A stretch of 64,000 bases of DNA from Acidobacteriota bacterium (lineage in GTDB: Bacteria > Acidobacteriota > Vicinamibacteria > Vicinamibacterales > UBA823). Every line of letters starts with the position of its first letter. Positions within the stretch are counted from its first letter, which is position 1. The translations under genes were made by a program, and so were the position numbers. This document shows positions 8,754 to 15,748 of the stretch, piece after piece. The stretch spans positions 62,001-126,000 of the forward strand of contig PCAK01000008.1 in the NCBI GenBank assembly GCA_002730525.1. The letters are read 5' to 3'. Under the pieces are notes generated by a model. The model was not told where the DNA came from. It searched no databases and saw nothing but the letters and a program-made list of their open reading frames with translations.

Positions 8754-9256
8754 TTGCCGGTCCGTCGGAGCTTGCCGATACGGCGCACGATGACATCGCG
8801 CTTGATTCCGCGCAGGCGGTCGACGAAGAGCGTGCCATCCAGGTGGTCCATCTCGTGCTGGAGCGCTCGCGCAAGCAGATCGCTCCCTTCGATTCTGAGC
8901 GGCTGCCCGTCACGGTCGAGGCCGATGACGACCGCGCAGGAGGGGCGCGCCACCGTGGCGCTGAAGCCCGGAAGACTCAGGCAGCCCTCTTCCTCGAGTT
9001 GCATCCCATCCCGCGACTCGAACTTCGGATTTACGAGCGCCAGCAGTTCACTGGCAGCCTGTCCGACCGAGAGGTCGATGACGAAGACGCGAAGTCCGAT
9101 GCCGATCTGGGGCGCTGCCAGGCCCACCCCGGGGGCGGCGTACATCGTCTGAATCATGTCGTCGATCAGCGTCCGGACCTCGTCGGTTACCGCATCCACG
9201 GGCGAGGCCGGCTGCTCGAGTCCGCGATCGCCGTACTTGAGAATCGGACGGATCAT
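8747..9256 (-). CDS. def: Peptide deformylase
   Basis: 169-residue metalloenzyme that removes the formyl group from nascent proteins. All three motifs are present: GVGLAAPQ (about 45-52), EEGCLSLPG with the metal-binding Cys, and QHEMDHLDG with the HExxH pair. Length is that of type 1 deformylases. It follows aroC by 21 nt and overlaps fmt. No clear Shine-Dalgarno precedes the ATG. Confidence 0.96.
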   Translation of the reverse strand: MIRPILKYGDRGLEQPASPVDAVTDEVRTLIDDMIQTMYAAPGVGLAAPQIGIGLRVFVIDLSVGQAASELLALVNPKFESRDGMQLEEEGCLSLPGFSATVARPSCAVVIGLDRDGQPLRIEGSDLLARALQHEMDHLDGTLFVDRLRGIKRDVIVRRIGKLRRTGKW

Positions 9257-9277
9257 CGCGCCGCGCTGGATTGGCCG

Positions 9278-10507
9278 TCAGGACGTGGCGGTGCCGGTGG
9301 CTGCATCGAGCCGCGGGCGCGTCAGCGCCGCGGAGGCGGCGACGTGCTGCGTGATCTCCTCGACCGAGTCGCCACCGAACTTCTCGAGGAACGCGTCGGC
9401 GATCACCAGCGAGACCATCGCCTCGGCCACGACGGCAGCGGCGGGCACAGCGCAGACGTCGCTGCGTTCGACCGTGGCCAGTACCTCGGACATCGTCGAC
9501 AGATCGACCGAGCGGAGTGGCTTCATCAGCGTGGAGATCGGCTTCATGTAGCCGGAGACGCGCAGGTCTTCACCGTTGGTCACACCGCCTTCGAGGCCAC
9601 CCGCGTTGTTGGTCGGGCGGACGACGCCGAGCGGGCTATCAGCTTCATCATCCGATGTGGACGGCAGGACAATCTCATCGTGGACCTGCGAACCCGGCAG
9701 GGCCGCTGCCGCCGGGCCACGCCCGATCCCCACCGCCTTGATCGCAGGAATCGACATGACCGCTTGCGCGAGGCGGCCATCCAATTTCCGGTCCCACTGA
9801 ACGTAGCTGCCAAGGCCCACGGGCAGGCCGCGGACGATCACTTCGAACGTGCCTCCGAGGGTGTCGCCGGCGTCGCGCGCGGCATCGATGGCGGCGATCA
9901 TCGCGAGTTCCGTGTCGGGGTCGACGCAGCGGAGCGGCGTGTCGATCGGGAGGGCTCGGACGGTCTCGAACGCGACGGTCGACGCCTCGAGAGAGACGCC
10001 GCCGATGGTGGTGACGTGACTCGTAACGTCGATGGCGAAGGCTTCGAGGAGTTGCCGCGCGACGGCGCCGGCGGCGACGCGGGCGGCGGTTTCCCTGGCG
10101 CTGGCCCGCTCGAGGATGTCGCGGATGTCGCTCCGGTCGTACTTGATCGTGCCCGCGAGGTCGGCGTGCCCGGGACGCGGACGAGAGACCGGCGGCTTCC
10201 GGTCGGCGGCGGACGCATCGTCCTGCGACGATTCGACCTGCATCGTTTGCTCCCAGTTGGGCCAGTCTTCGTTGTTGACCTGCAGAGCGATCGGGCCGCC
10301 GAGGGTCTGCCCGTGCCGAACACCCGACAGGATCGCCGCGCGATCAGATTCGATCGCCATGCGACGACCGCGCCCGTAGCCCCCTTGACGTCGACGCATC
10401 TGCGCCGTGATGCCGTCGAAGTCGAGTGCGAGGCCGGCGGGAACACCATCGAGGATGACGACGAGGCCACGGCCGTGCGACTCGCCGGCCGTGAGAAATC
10501 TCAACAT
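9278..10507 (-). CDS. aroC: Chorismate synthase
   Basis: 409 residues. Converts EPSP to chorismate, using reduced FMN. Opening LRFLTAGESHGRGL and the RPGHADL signature are intact, as are the C-terminal GGLEGGVTNGE region and the long Arg/Gly FMN loop (RRRQGGYGRGRR). Slightly longer than the usual 350-390 because of an insert around DDASAADRKPP, which occurs in other long-form bacterial enzymes. It heads the aroC-def-fmt-rsmB operon and supplies chorismate to the trp/tyr genes encoded 10 kb away. Confidence 0.96.
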   Translation of the reverse strand: MLRFLTAGESHGRGLVVILDGVPAGLALDFDGITAQMRRRQGGYGRGRRMAIESDRAAILSGVRHGQTLGGPIALQVNNEDWPNWEQTMQVESSQDDASAADRKPPVSRPRPGHADLAGTIKYDRSDIRDILERASARETAARVAAGAVARQLLEAFAIDVTSHVTTIGGVSLEASTVAFETVRALPIDTPLRCVDPDTELAMIAAIDAARDAGDTLGGTFEVIVRGLPVGLGSYVQWDRKLDGRLAQAVMSIPAIKAVGIGRGPAAAALPGSQVHDEIVLPSTSDDEADSPLGVVRPTNNAGGLEGGVTNGEDLRVSGYMKPISTLMKPLRSVDLSTMSEVLATVERSDVCAVPAAAVVAEAMVSLVIADAFLEKFGGDSVEEITQHVAASAALTRPRLDAATGTATS

Positions 10508-10516
10508 CGTGAATTC

Positions 10517-10522
10517 ATTGTA
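10517..10522 (-). promoter_or_regulatory. Candidate -10 box for aroC
   Basis: TACAAT on the minus strand, 9 nt before the aroC ATG, in a locally AT-rich patch. No convincing -35 box and no Shine-Dalgarno are visible, so the mRNA would have little or no leader. Confidence 0.35.
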
Positions 10523-10651
10523 TACGAAGTATTTGCGCCTCCTTGGGCGGCCGAACTGGTCTGAGCCGCCCTGTGCGCGACTTTTCGGCGTGGATGCGGC
10601 GGCAATCTTGCACGGAGTTCATCGGGCGATCGTGAGCAAGCGTCGATAAAC

Positions 10652-11595
10652 CAGGAAGAGATCGGAGGCTTCGGGATCGCGGGTGACAGTTCGGTTATTC
10701 GGGAGCTACGGCAAACCATTCGCGACGCCGCGACCGCGCCGTATCCGGTTCTCGTAGAGGGCGAGGGCGAGGGCGGGAGCGGCAAGGAGTTGGTCGCTAG
10801 TGCCGTGCGTCGGTTGAGTCCTCGGGCCGCGCGGCCGCTCTGTTCGCTCAACTGTGCCGCCGTGACGGAGGAACTCTTCGAGGCGGAGTTGTTCGGGTTC
10901 GCGCGAGGCGCCTTCACGGGGGCAGTGCGCGAGCGGCGCGGCTTGTTCGAGGAAGCGGACACGGGAGCCGTCTTCCTCGATGAGGTGGCGGAGTTGTCCG
11001 CCCGGGCGCAGGCGAAGCTGCTCCGGACCCTGCAGGAGGGCGAGATTCGACGTCTGGGCGAGAACAGGCCGAGACGAGTCGACGTGCGGGTCATCGCCGC
11101 CACGAATCGGCCGCTCGCGGACGAGGTCGAGGCCGGCCGATTCCGGCGTGACCTCTGGTATCGGCTCGACGTCGTGCGCATCGCGGCGGCGCCGTTGAGA
11201 GGTCGCCCGGTGACGTGCGACTCTTGTCGAGGCGTTTCTGGGCCGAGGCCGCTCGAGCCGTCGGAAACTCTGCCGTTCTCGACCCCGAACTGATCGAGGC
11301 GCTGGTGGGCTATTCGTGGCCGGGGAACGACCGCGAGTTGCAGAACGTGATGAGCGCGCTGGCGGTCACCGGTCCGCGTCATGGCCGGGTTCGACCGGGC
11401 GATCTTCCCCGAGCTATCTCCGATGGCGGTGAGCGAGTAGGGCGCTCCCTGCACGAAGCCCGGCGGACGTGCGAGCGTCGCCATGTCCGTGAAGCGCTCG
11501 CCCAGGCGGGCGGCCATCGCGGCGAGGCGGCGCGCGCGCTCAGAGTCAGTCGGCAGGGGCTGGCGAAGCTTCTGAAGCGACTGGAAGTTGCGTAA
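10652..11595 (+). pseudogene. Remnant of a sigma54-type AAA+ activator with Fis-type HTH
   Basis: Two frames together encode one activator. Frame one (to 11293) carries a Walker [15 protein letters not shown] (the sigma54-contacting loop), Walker B VFLDEV and the sensor segment [10 protein letters not shown]. Homology breaks off at PLRGRP (about 11209). It resumes one frame over from about 11213 (VRLLSRRFW) with the WPGNDRELQN motif and a C-terminal helix-turn-helix (HVREALAQAGGHRGEAARAL). Adding one G in the CCCGG at 11206-11210 restores the usual P-L-R-x-R-P-G-D-V reading. There is no start codon before the AAA+ core (first one in frame is TTG 10790, inside Walker A), and no sensor domain upstream. 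A gagggc triplication at 10757-10774 adds two residues before Walker A. Confidence 0.75.
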
Positions 11596-11603
11596 GGTCG
11601 ACG

Positions 11604-12890
11604 TCACCCGAACATGGCGTTGACGATCGCGACCGCCGCGAGGATGCCCGCGAGATCGGCGAGCAAGCAGGCCGGGAGTGCGTGGCGGGTTCGAACGATG
11701 CCGACAGCACCGAAGTAGACCGCCAGCGTGTAGAACGTCGTCTCGGTGCTGCCCTGGAAGGTGCTGACCATGTAGCCGATGAGCGAGTCGGGTCCATGCG
11801 CGGTCATGGCCTCGGCCATGATCCCGAAAGCGCCGGAGCCGGTGAGCGGCCGGAGGATGGCCATCGGGAGCGCCTCGGCGGGCATGCCGATGAGGCTGGT
11901 CACCGGACCGATCACGGTCACCATGACCTCGATGCCACCCGATGCGCGGAGCATGCCGACGGCGACCAGGATCGCGACGAGGAACGGGATGATTCGCAGG
12001 GCGACGTCGAAGCCCTGCTTGGCGCCCGCGACGAGCGACTCGTACACCGGGACACCGCGCTGCCATCCGTACAGTGTGAGCGCGGCCACGAGTGCGGGCA
12101 GCATCCAGAACGACGACACACTCCGCACCAGGTTCGTCGTCTCGTCGCTCAGGCCTGGCACGACCAGGTACCGCACGAGGAGCCCGACGAAGACCAGCCA
12201 GAACAGCCAGACCGCCCAGCGTCGCCGCGGGTGGCCATCCGTCGCGTCGGGCGCGATCGTCTCGGGGGTACTGGGCGTGGCGGGGGTGACCACCGGCGGC
12301 GCGGTCGCGCGATAACGGGGCAGCCTCGAGAGCAGGGTGGCCGCCAGGATGCCCACGACCGTGGCGGAGGCGCTGGCGACCCACGTAGGGAAGAAGATTC
12401 CGGCAGCATCTTGCGAGCCGAGTGACGCGCGCAGCCCCACCACGCCTGACGGCAGAATCGCCAGGCCCGCCGTGTTGATGGCGAGGAAGAGGACCATGGC
12501 GTTGCTGGCCGTGCCCTTGTTCCCGTTGAGCGAGTTCAGTTCTTCCATGGCACGGATGCCGAACGGCGTGGCGGCGTTCCCCAGGCCGAGCATGTTGCTC
12601 GAGATGTTCAGGATCATTGCGCTCATCGCCGGATGGTCGACCGGCACCTCGGGGAAGAGGCGCTGCAGTAGCGGGCCGATCGCGCGGGCGATGCGGCGGG
12701 CGAGCCCCCCGTCCTCCGCCACGCGCATCAGGCCAAGGAAGAACGCCATGACGCCGACCAGACCGATGGCGAGCGTGACGGCGTCTCGGGCGGAGTCGAT
12801 GATGGCCTGAGTGAGCGCCTCCATCCGCCCGGTGAAGCCCGCGAGCAGGATCGAGGTAATGACCGCGAAGACGAAGAGGCCGTTGAGCAT
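11604..12890 (-). CDS. SpmA-SpmB fusion, nucleoside-recognition (Gate) domain membrane protein
   Basis: 428-residue polytopic membrane protein made of two Gate-domain halves. Residues 1-190 match SpmA (RVAEDGGLARRIARAIGPLL, SANMLGLGNAATPFGIRAM-like stretch). Residues 230-428 match SpmB (FDVALRIIPFLVAILVAVGM, GSGAFGIMAEAM, FQGSTETTFY). In endospore formers the two are separate proteins affecting spore-core dehydration. Fusions occur in many non-sporulating bacteria, where the role is unknown, probably transport. It lies 6 nt downstream of the TPR gene and converges on the broken activator. Confidence 0.85.
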   Translation of the reverse strand: MLNGLFVFAVITSILLAGFTGRMEALTQAIIDSARDAVTLAIGLVGVMAFFLGLMRVAEDGGLARRIARAIGPLLQRLFPEVPVDHPAMSAMILNISSNMLGLGNAATPFGIRAMEELNSLNGNKGTASNAMVLFLAINTAGLAILPSGVVGLRASLGSQDAAGIFFPTWVASASATVVGILAATLLSRLPRYRATAPPVVTPATPSTPETIAPDATDGHPRRRWAVWLFWLVFVGLLVRYLVVPGLSDETTNLVRSVSSFWMLPALVAALTLYGWQRGVPVYESLVAGAKQGFDVALRIIPFLVAILVAVGMLRASGGIEVMVTVIGPVTSLIGMPAEALPMAILRPLTGSGAFGIMAEAMTAHGPDSLIGYMVSTFQGSTETTFYTLAVYFGAVGIVRTRHALPACLLADLAGILAAVAIVNAMFG

Positions 12891-12896
12891 GAACGG

Positions 12897-14165
12897 TTAG
12901 GGGGAGGGCGGCCGGCCGGTCGGCGGGTCGATCTCATCGGCCAGCCGCAGCCAGCGCACCTGGGCGGTGTGGTCGGCCAACCGGCCGGACAGTTCGCCCA
13001 GGCGGCGCGCCGAAGACGCTCGTGCCGCCGGCGTCATGGTGTGCTGGGCCAGGGCGTCGTGCAGGCTCAGCGCCTCGCGTGCGGCACCGACCCGCCCGGC
13101 CTGCAGGGCGAGGCCGCCCAACTGGCGGTGGGCCTCCGGGTCGACCGGAAAGCGCTCGGTGGCCGTCTGAAAGGCATCGTGCGCGCCGTCGAGGTCGTCG
13201 GCCAGCAGCAGCGCCCGGCCGCGGAGCACGTAGGCGGCACTCGTGTTCACGGCCTGGACGATGGATCCGTCGAGCGCTTCGAGAGCCTTGCCGAGCGCCG
13301 AGGGGTCAGCGCGTTGATCGGCCACATCGAGCCAGATTCGACCCAGGGCGACGTAGAAGTGCGGTTGATCGGGGTATCGCTCGGCGGCGCGGCCCAGGGC
13401 CAGGACGGCCAGGTCCGAACGACCGGCATCCGCGTGCGCCAGGCCCAGTGCGACCTGGTGCTCGGGGCGATCGAGATTGAGGGCCGCGAGGGCTTCGAGT
13501 TGATCGATGCGCTCCTCGTGGAGTCCAAGCGTCGAGAGCAGGTCCGCCAGCTCGAGTCGAGCGTTCGTCTCGGCCGGGGCCAGTCGAACGGCGACCCGGA
13601 GCGCTGCGACCGCGGTATCGAGTTCATCCTGAGCACGCAGGGCCAGGCCGAGGACGTAGTGCGCCTCGGCGAGACCCGGGTCGAGGGCGACGGCGTCGCG
13701 GAGGGCGGACACGGCCGTGACGGCGTTGCCGTTGCGGTACCGGCTAAGGCCGAGCTTGTACAGGATGCGGGGGGCCTCGGCGTCGAGCCGCAGGTAGTCG
13801 AGGAATCGTGCTTCGGCGTTCGCGTACTGGCCGAGCGCGGCGTTGACGTCGCCGAGTTGTTCGAGCGGGCGAGTGGCCGTGGCGTCGAGACGGGCGGCGG
13901 ACCGCAGGTCGCGTAGCGCCGCGGCCAGTTCACCGCGTCGACGGTAGGTCTCGCCACGTTTCAACCGGGCCAGCATCGCGTCAGGCTTCAGCGCAACGGC
14001 ACCGCTGAACGCTTCGATGGCCAGGAAGGTGTCTCCGGTGGCGACGGCCGCGTTGCCGTCGCCCACCAGGCGACGATACTCGCGGTCCTCGCGAACGGCC
14101 GTATACGCAAGGACGCCCCCGATGCCGACTGCCAGCAGGATGCCGGCCAGGACCACACGGTTCAC
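12897..14165 (-). CDS. Tetratricopeptide-repeat protein, membrane anchored
   Basis: 422 residues. An N-terminal hydrophobic helix (about 3-22, signal anchor) is followed by roughly ten TPR units, seen in repeats such as AIEAFSGAVALKPDAMLARL, AVSALRDAVALDPGLAEAHY and AVAALRVAVRLAPAETNARL. TPRs form protein-binding superhelices; there is no catalytic motif. Start GTG 14165 has no Shine-Dalgarno but has a TACCAT box exactly 6 nt upstream, suggesting a leaderless transcript. Likely co-transcribed with the SpmAB gene; partner unknown. Confidence 0.8.
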   Translation of the reverse strand: MNRVVLAGILLAVGIGGVLAYTAVREDREYRRLVGDGNAAVATGDTFLAIEAFSGAVALKPDAMLARLKRGETYRRRGELAAALRDLRSAARLDATATRPLEQLGDVNAALGQYANAEARFLDYLRLDAEAPRILYKLGLSRYRNGNAVTAVSALRDAVALDPGLAEAHYVLGLALRAQDELDTAVAALRVAVRLAPAETNARLELADLLSTLGLHEERIDQLEALAALNLDRPEHQVALGLAHADAGRSDLAVLALGRAAERYPDQPHFYVALGRIWLDVADQRADPSALGKALEALDGSIVQAVNTSAAYVLRGRALLLADDLDGAHDAFQTATERFPVDPEAHRQLGGLALQAGRVGAAREALSLHDALAQHTMTPAARASSARRLGELSGRLADHTAQVRWLRLADEIDPPTGRPPSP

Positions 14166-14171
14166 GCCGCT

Positions 14172-14177
14172 ATGGTA
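14172..14177 (-). promoter_or_regulatory. -10 box of a probable leaderless promoter (TPR gene)
   Basis: TACCAT on the minus strand, then 6 nt, then the GTG start. One of five genes in the window with TANNNT-N6-start and no Shine-Dalgarno sequence. Confidence 0.4.
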
Positions 14178-14186
14178 GCAAGAACC

Positions 14187-14214
14187 GGAACCTTTTCGAG
14201 TTCGGCTGGTCTAA
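14187..14214 (+). promoter_or_regulatory. RpoE-like (ECF sigma) promoter
   Basis: GGAACC (14187-14192), 16-nt spacer, GTCTAA (14209-14214). This matches the -35 GGAAC and -10 TCTRA elements recognised by sigma-E class ECF factors, and lies directly upstream of the ECF sigma gene. The sigma factor therefore probably activates its own operon; this is inferred from sequence match. Confidence 0.6.
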
Positions 14215-14266
14215 CGGTACAGGGTCGAACGGCCGCTCCCGGAAACAGGGCAGATTCGAGGCGCGA

Positions 14267-14908
14267 ATGGTAAGATCCAGTTCAATGGGGGTCAGATCGG
14301 CGCGCGCGGCGGAGTGGGCCGAGGTCGGCGCCGGCGAGGCGGCGTTGATCCAGCGCTGCGCTCAGGGCGACGAGGACGCGTGCTCGGAACTCGTCGAACA
14401 GCAGCAGCGGATGGTGTACGGCCTGGCGTACCACCTCCTCGGCGACCATCACGAGGCGCTGGACCTCTCCCAGGAAGTCTTCCTCCGCGTGTTTCGCACT
14501 ATTCACGGATTCCGCGGCCAGTCAGCGCTGCGCACCTGGATCTACCGGATCGTCGTCAACCAGGCTCGCAACCGGCAGCGCTGGTGGCGTCGTCGACGTC
14601 GTGACGCCCAGGTGTCGCTGGACGACCACATTCGGGCCAATGGTGAGTTGAGAACGAACGCCAGCGAGGCGTCACCCGACGGAGTGCTGCGGCAGCGTGA
14701 ACTGGCCGAACGACTCTGGACGGCGCTTGCGCGCCTCCCTTTCGAGCAGCGTTCAGCGATCGTGCTGCGCGAGGTCGACGGCCTGAGTTACGAGGAGATC
14801 GGCTTCTCACTCGGCGTGGCCGTCGGCACCGTGAAATCACGGCTCGCGCGCGCGCGCGGCACCCTGCGCGACGAACTCAAGGAAGTGAGGGATGCATGGC
14901 GCGGATGA
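14267..14908 (+). CDS. RNA polymerase sigma factor, ECF (RpoE-like) family
   Basis: 213 residues. Region 2 spans about residues 30-95 (RMVYGLAYHLLGDHHEALDL, SQEVFLRVFR, RTWIYRIVVNQARNR). Region 4 spans about 150-205 (LPFEQRSAIVLREVDGLSYE, then an HTH ending in VGTVKSRLARAR). Directs core polymerase to its regulon, typically envelope stress. Start ATG 14267 has GAGG 5 nt upstream; ATG 14285 has none. It overlaps the next gene, a ZAS-type anti-sigma, by 13 nt, so sigma and inhibitor are made together. Confidence 0.93.
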   Translation: MVRSSSMGVRSARAAEWAEVGAGEAALIQRCAQGDEDACSELVEQQQRMVYGLAYHLLGDHHEALDLSQEVFLRVFRTIHGFRGQSALRTWIYRIVVNQARNRQRWWRRRRRDAQVSLDDHIRANGELRTNASEASPDGVLRQRELAERLWTALARLPFEQRSAIVLREVDGLSYEEIGFSLGVAVGTVKSRLARARGTLRDELKEVRDAWRG

Positions 14909-15693
14909 CCTGCCGGTGGGTTCACCGCTTGCTGGGAGACTTTCACGACGGCGAGTTGTCGGTAGGGCGGCAGATCGCGGTCGAGGCGCACCTGCACCAG
15001 TGTCCGGCGTGTCAACGTGCGCTGACCGGCGTCGCGACGATCGGACAGAGCGTTCGGGACGTCGCGATCGGTCGCGATGTGACGCGTGACGCGCTGGCTG
15101 GCCTGCCTGGCGCGGTCGTCAGCCGGTTCCAGGCCGAGGAGGCGCAGACCATCGGAAGCCGGATGAACCGGATGTTCGATGACATGCATCTGGTCTGGGC
15201 CGGCCTGGCCGGCACGGCCGCGCTGTTGTGCTGTGTGGCTGCCATCTTCGGGCTGCTGTGGCTGTCGGCCTCAGGTCGCGATGATTCGCTGTCGGGTGTG
15301 ATGCGCGCGATGGCAGTGCCCGTCGCCCCCCCCACGGCGCGTCCATTCGATTGGCGAGTACGATCCGCGCGGGTGAGCCCCGATGACGCGTTGCTCATGG
15401 TCCTCGGCGAGACGAGCACGTCGGGACGTGAGTTCGCGGTCACCCTGTCGGGGGTGGTCACGCGCGAGGGCCGAATCGCCAATCTCGAAGTGCTGTTGTC
15501 GGACGACCGCGACCTCGATGTGCTCCTGCAGGTGCTGAGCGCCGCACCGTCGGCCCACTTCGAACCCGCCAGCGTGGCTGGCGCGCCGTTCTCCTCCAGC
15601 GTCGTCTGGCTGCTGACCAACACGACGGTGCGGGCGCCGGGACGCGTCGGACCCGAAGCCTCCCTCCGGCTGCCACGACCCCACCAGACCTGA
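14896..15693 (+). CDS. Zinc-binding anti-sigma factor (ZAS), membrane spanning
   Basis: 265 residues. The cytoplasmic N-terminus carries the ZAS zinc motif H32-x3-C36-x2-C39 with a Cys at 6. A single transmembrane segment follows at about 97-125 (LAGTAALLCCVAAIFGLLWL). The outer part (about 130-265) is not a family I recognise and could be the sensor. It should hold the preceding ECF sigma inactive until a signal releases it. Start ATG 14896 has AGGG 5 nt upstream and overlaps the sigma gene. Confidence 0.88.
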   Translation: MARMTCRWVHRLLGDFHDGELSVGRQIAVEAHLHQCPACQRALTGVATIGQSVRDVAIGRDVTRDALAGLPGAVVSRFQAEEAQTIGSRMNRMFDDMHLVWAGLAGTAALLCCVAAIFGLLWLSASGRDDSLSGVMRAMAVPVAPPTARPFDWRVRSARVSPDDALLMVLGETSTSGREFAVTLSGVVTREGRIANLEVLLSDDRDLDVLLQVLSAAPSAHFEPASVAGAPFSSSVVWLLTNTTVRAPGRVGPEASLRLPRPHQT

Positions 15694-15748
15694 CGGTTCT
15701 TCTCGAAGACGACGGAGACCGGCCACAGCGACACCGGCCCGGGGCGGG

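Noticed and set aside
8843-10564. 573-codon plus-strand frame opposite def and aroC
   Set aside because: Antisense shadow of two well-conserved enzymes; composition typical of reverse-complement codon bias.
10501-12384. 627-codon minus-strand frame across aroC start, activator remnant and SpmAB
   Set aside because: Arg/Pro/Ser-rich shadow of real genes in GC-rich DNA; no domain, and it covers recognisable protein families in other frames.
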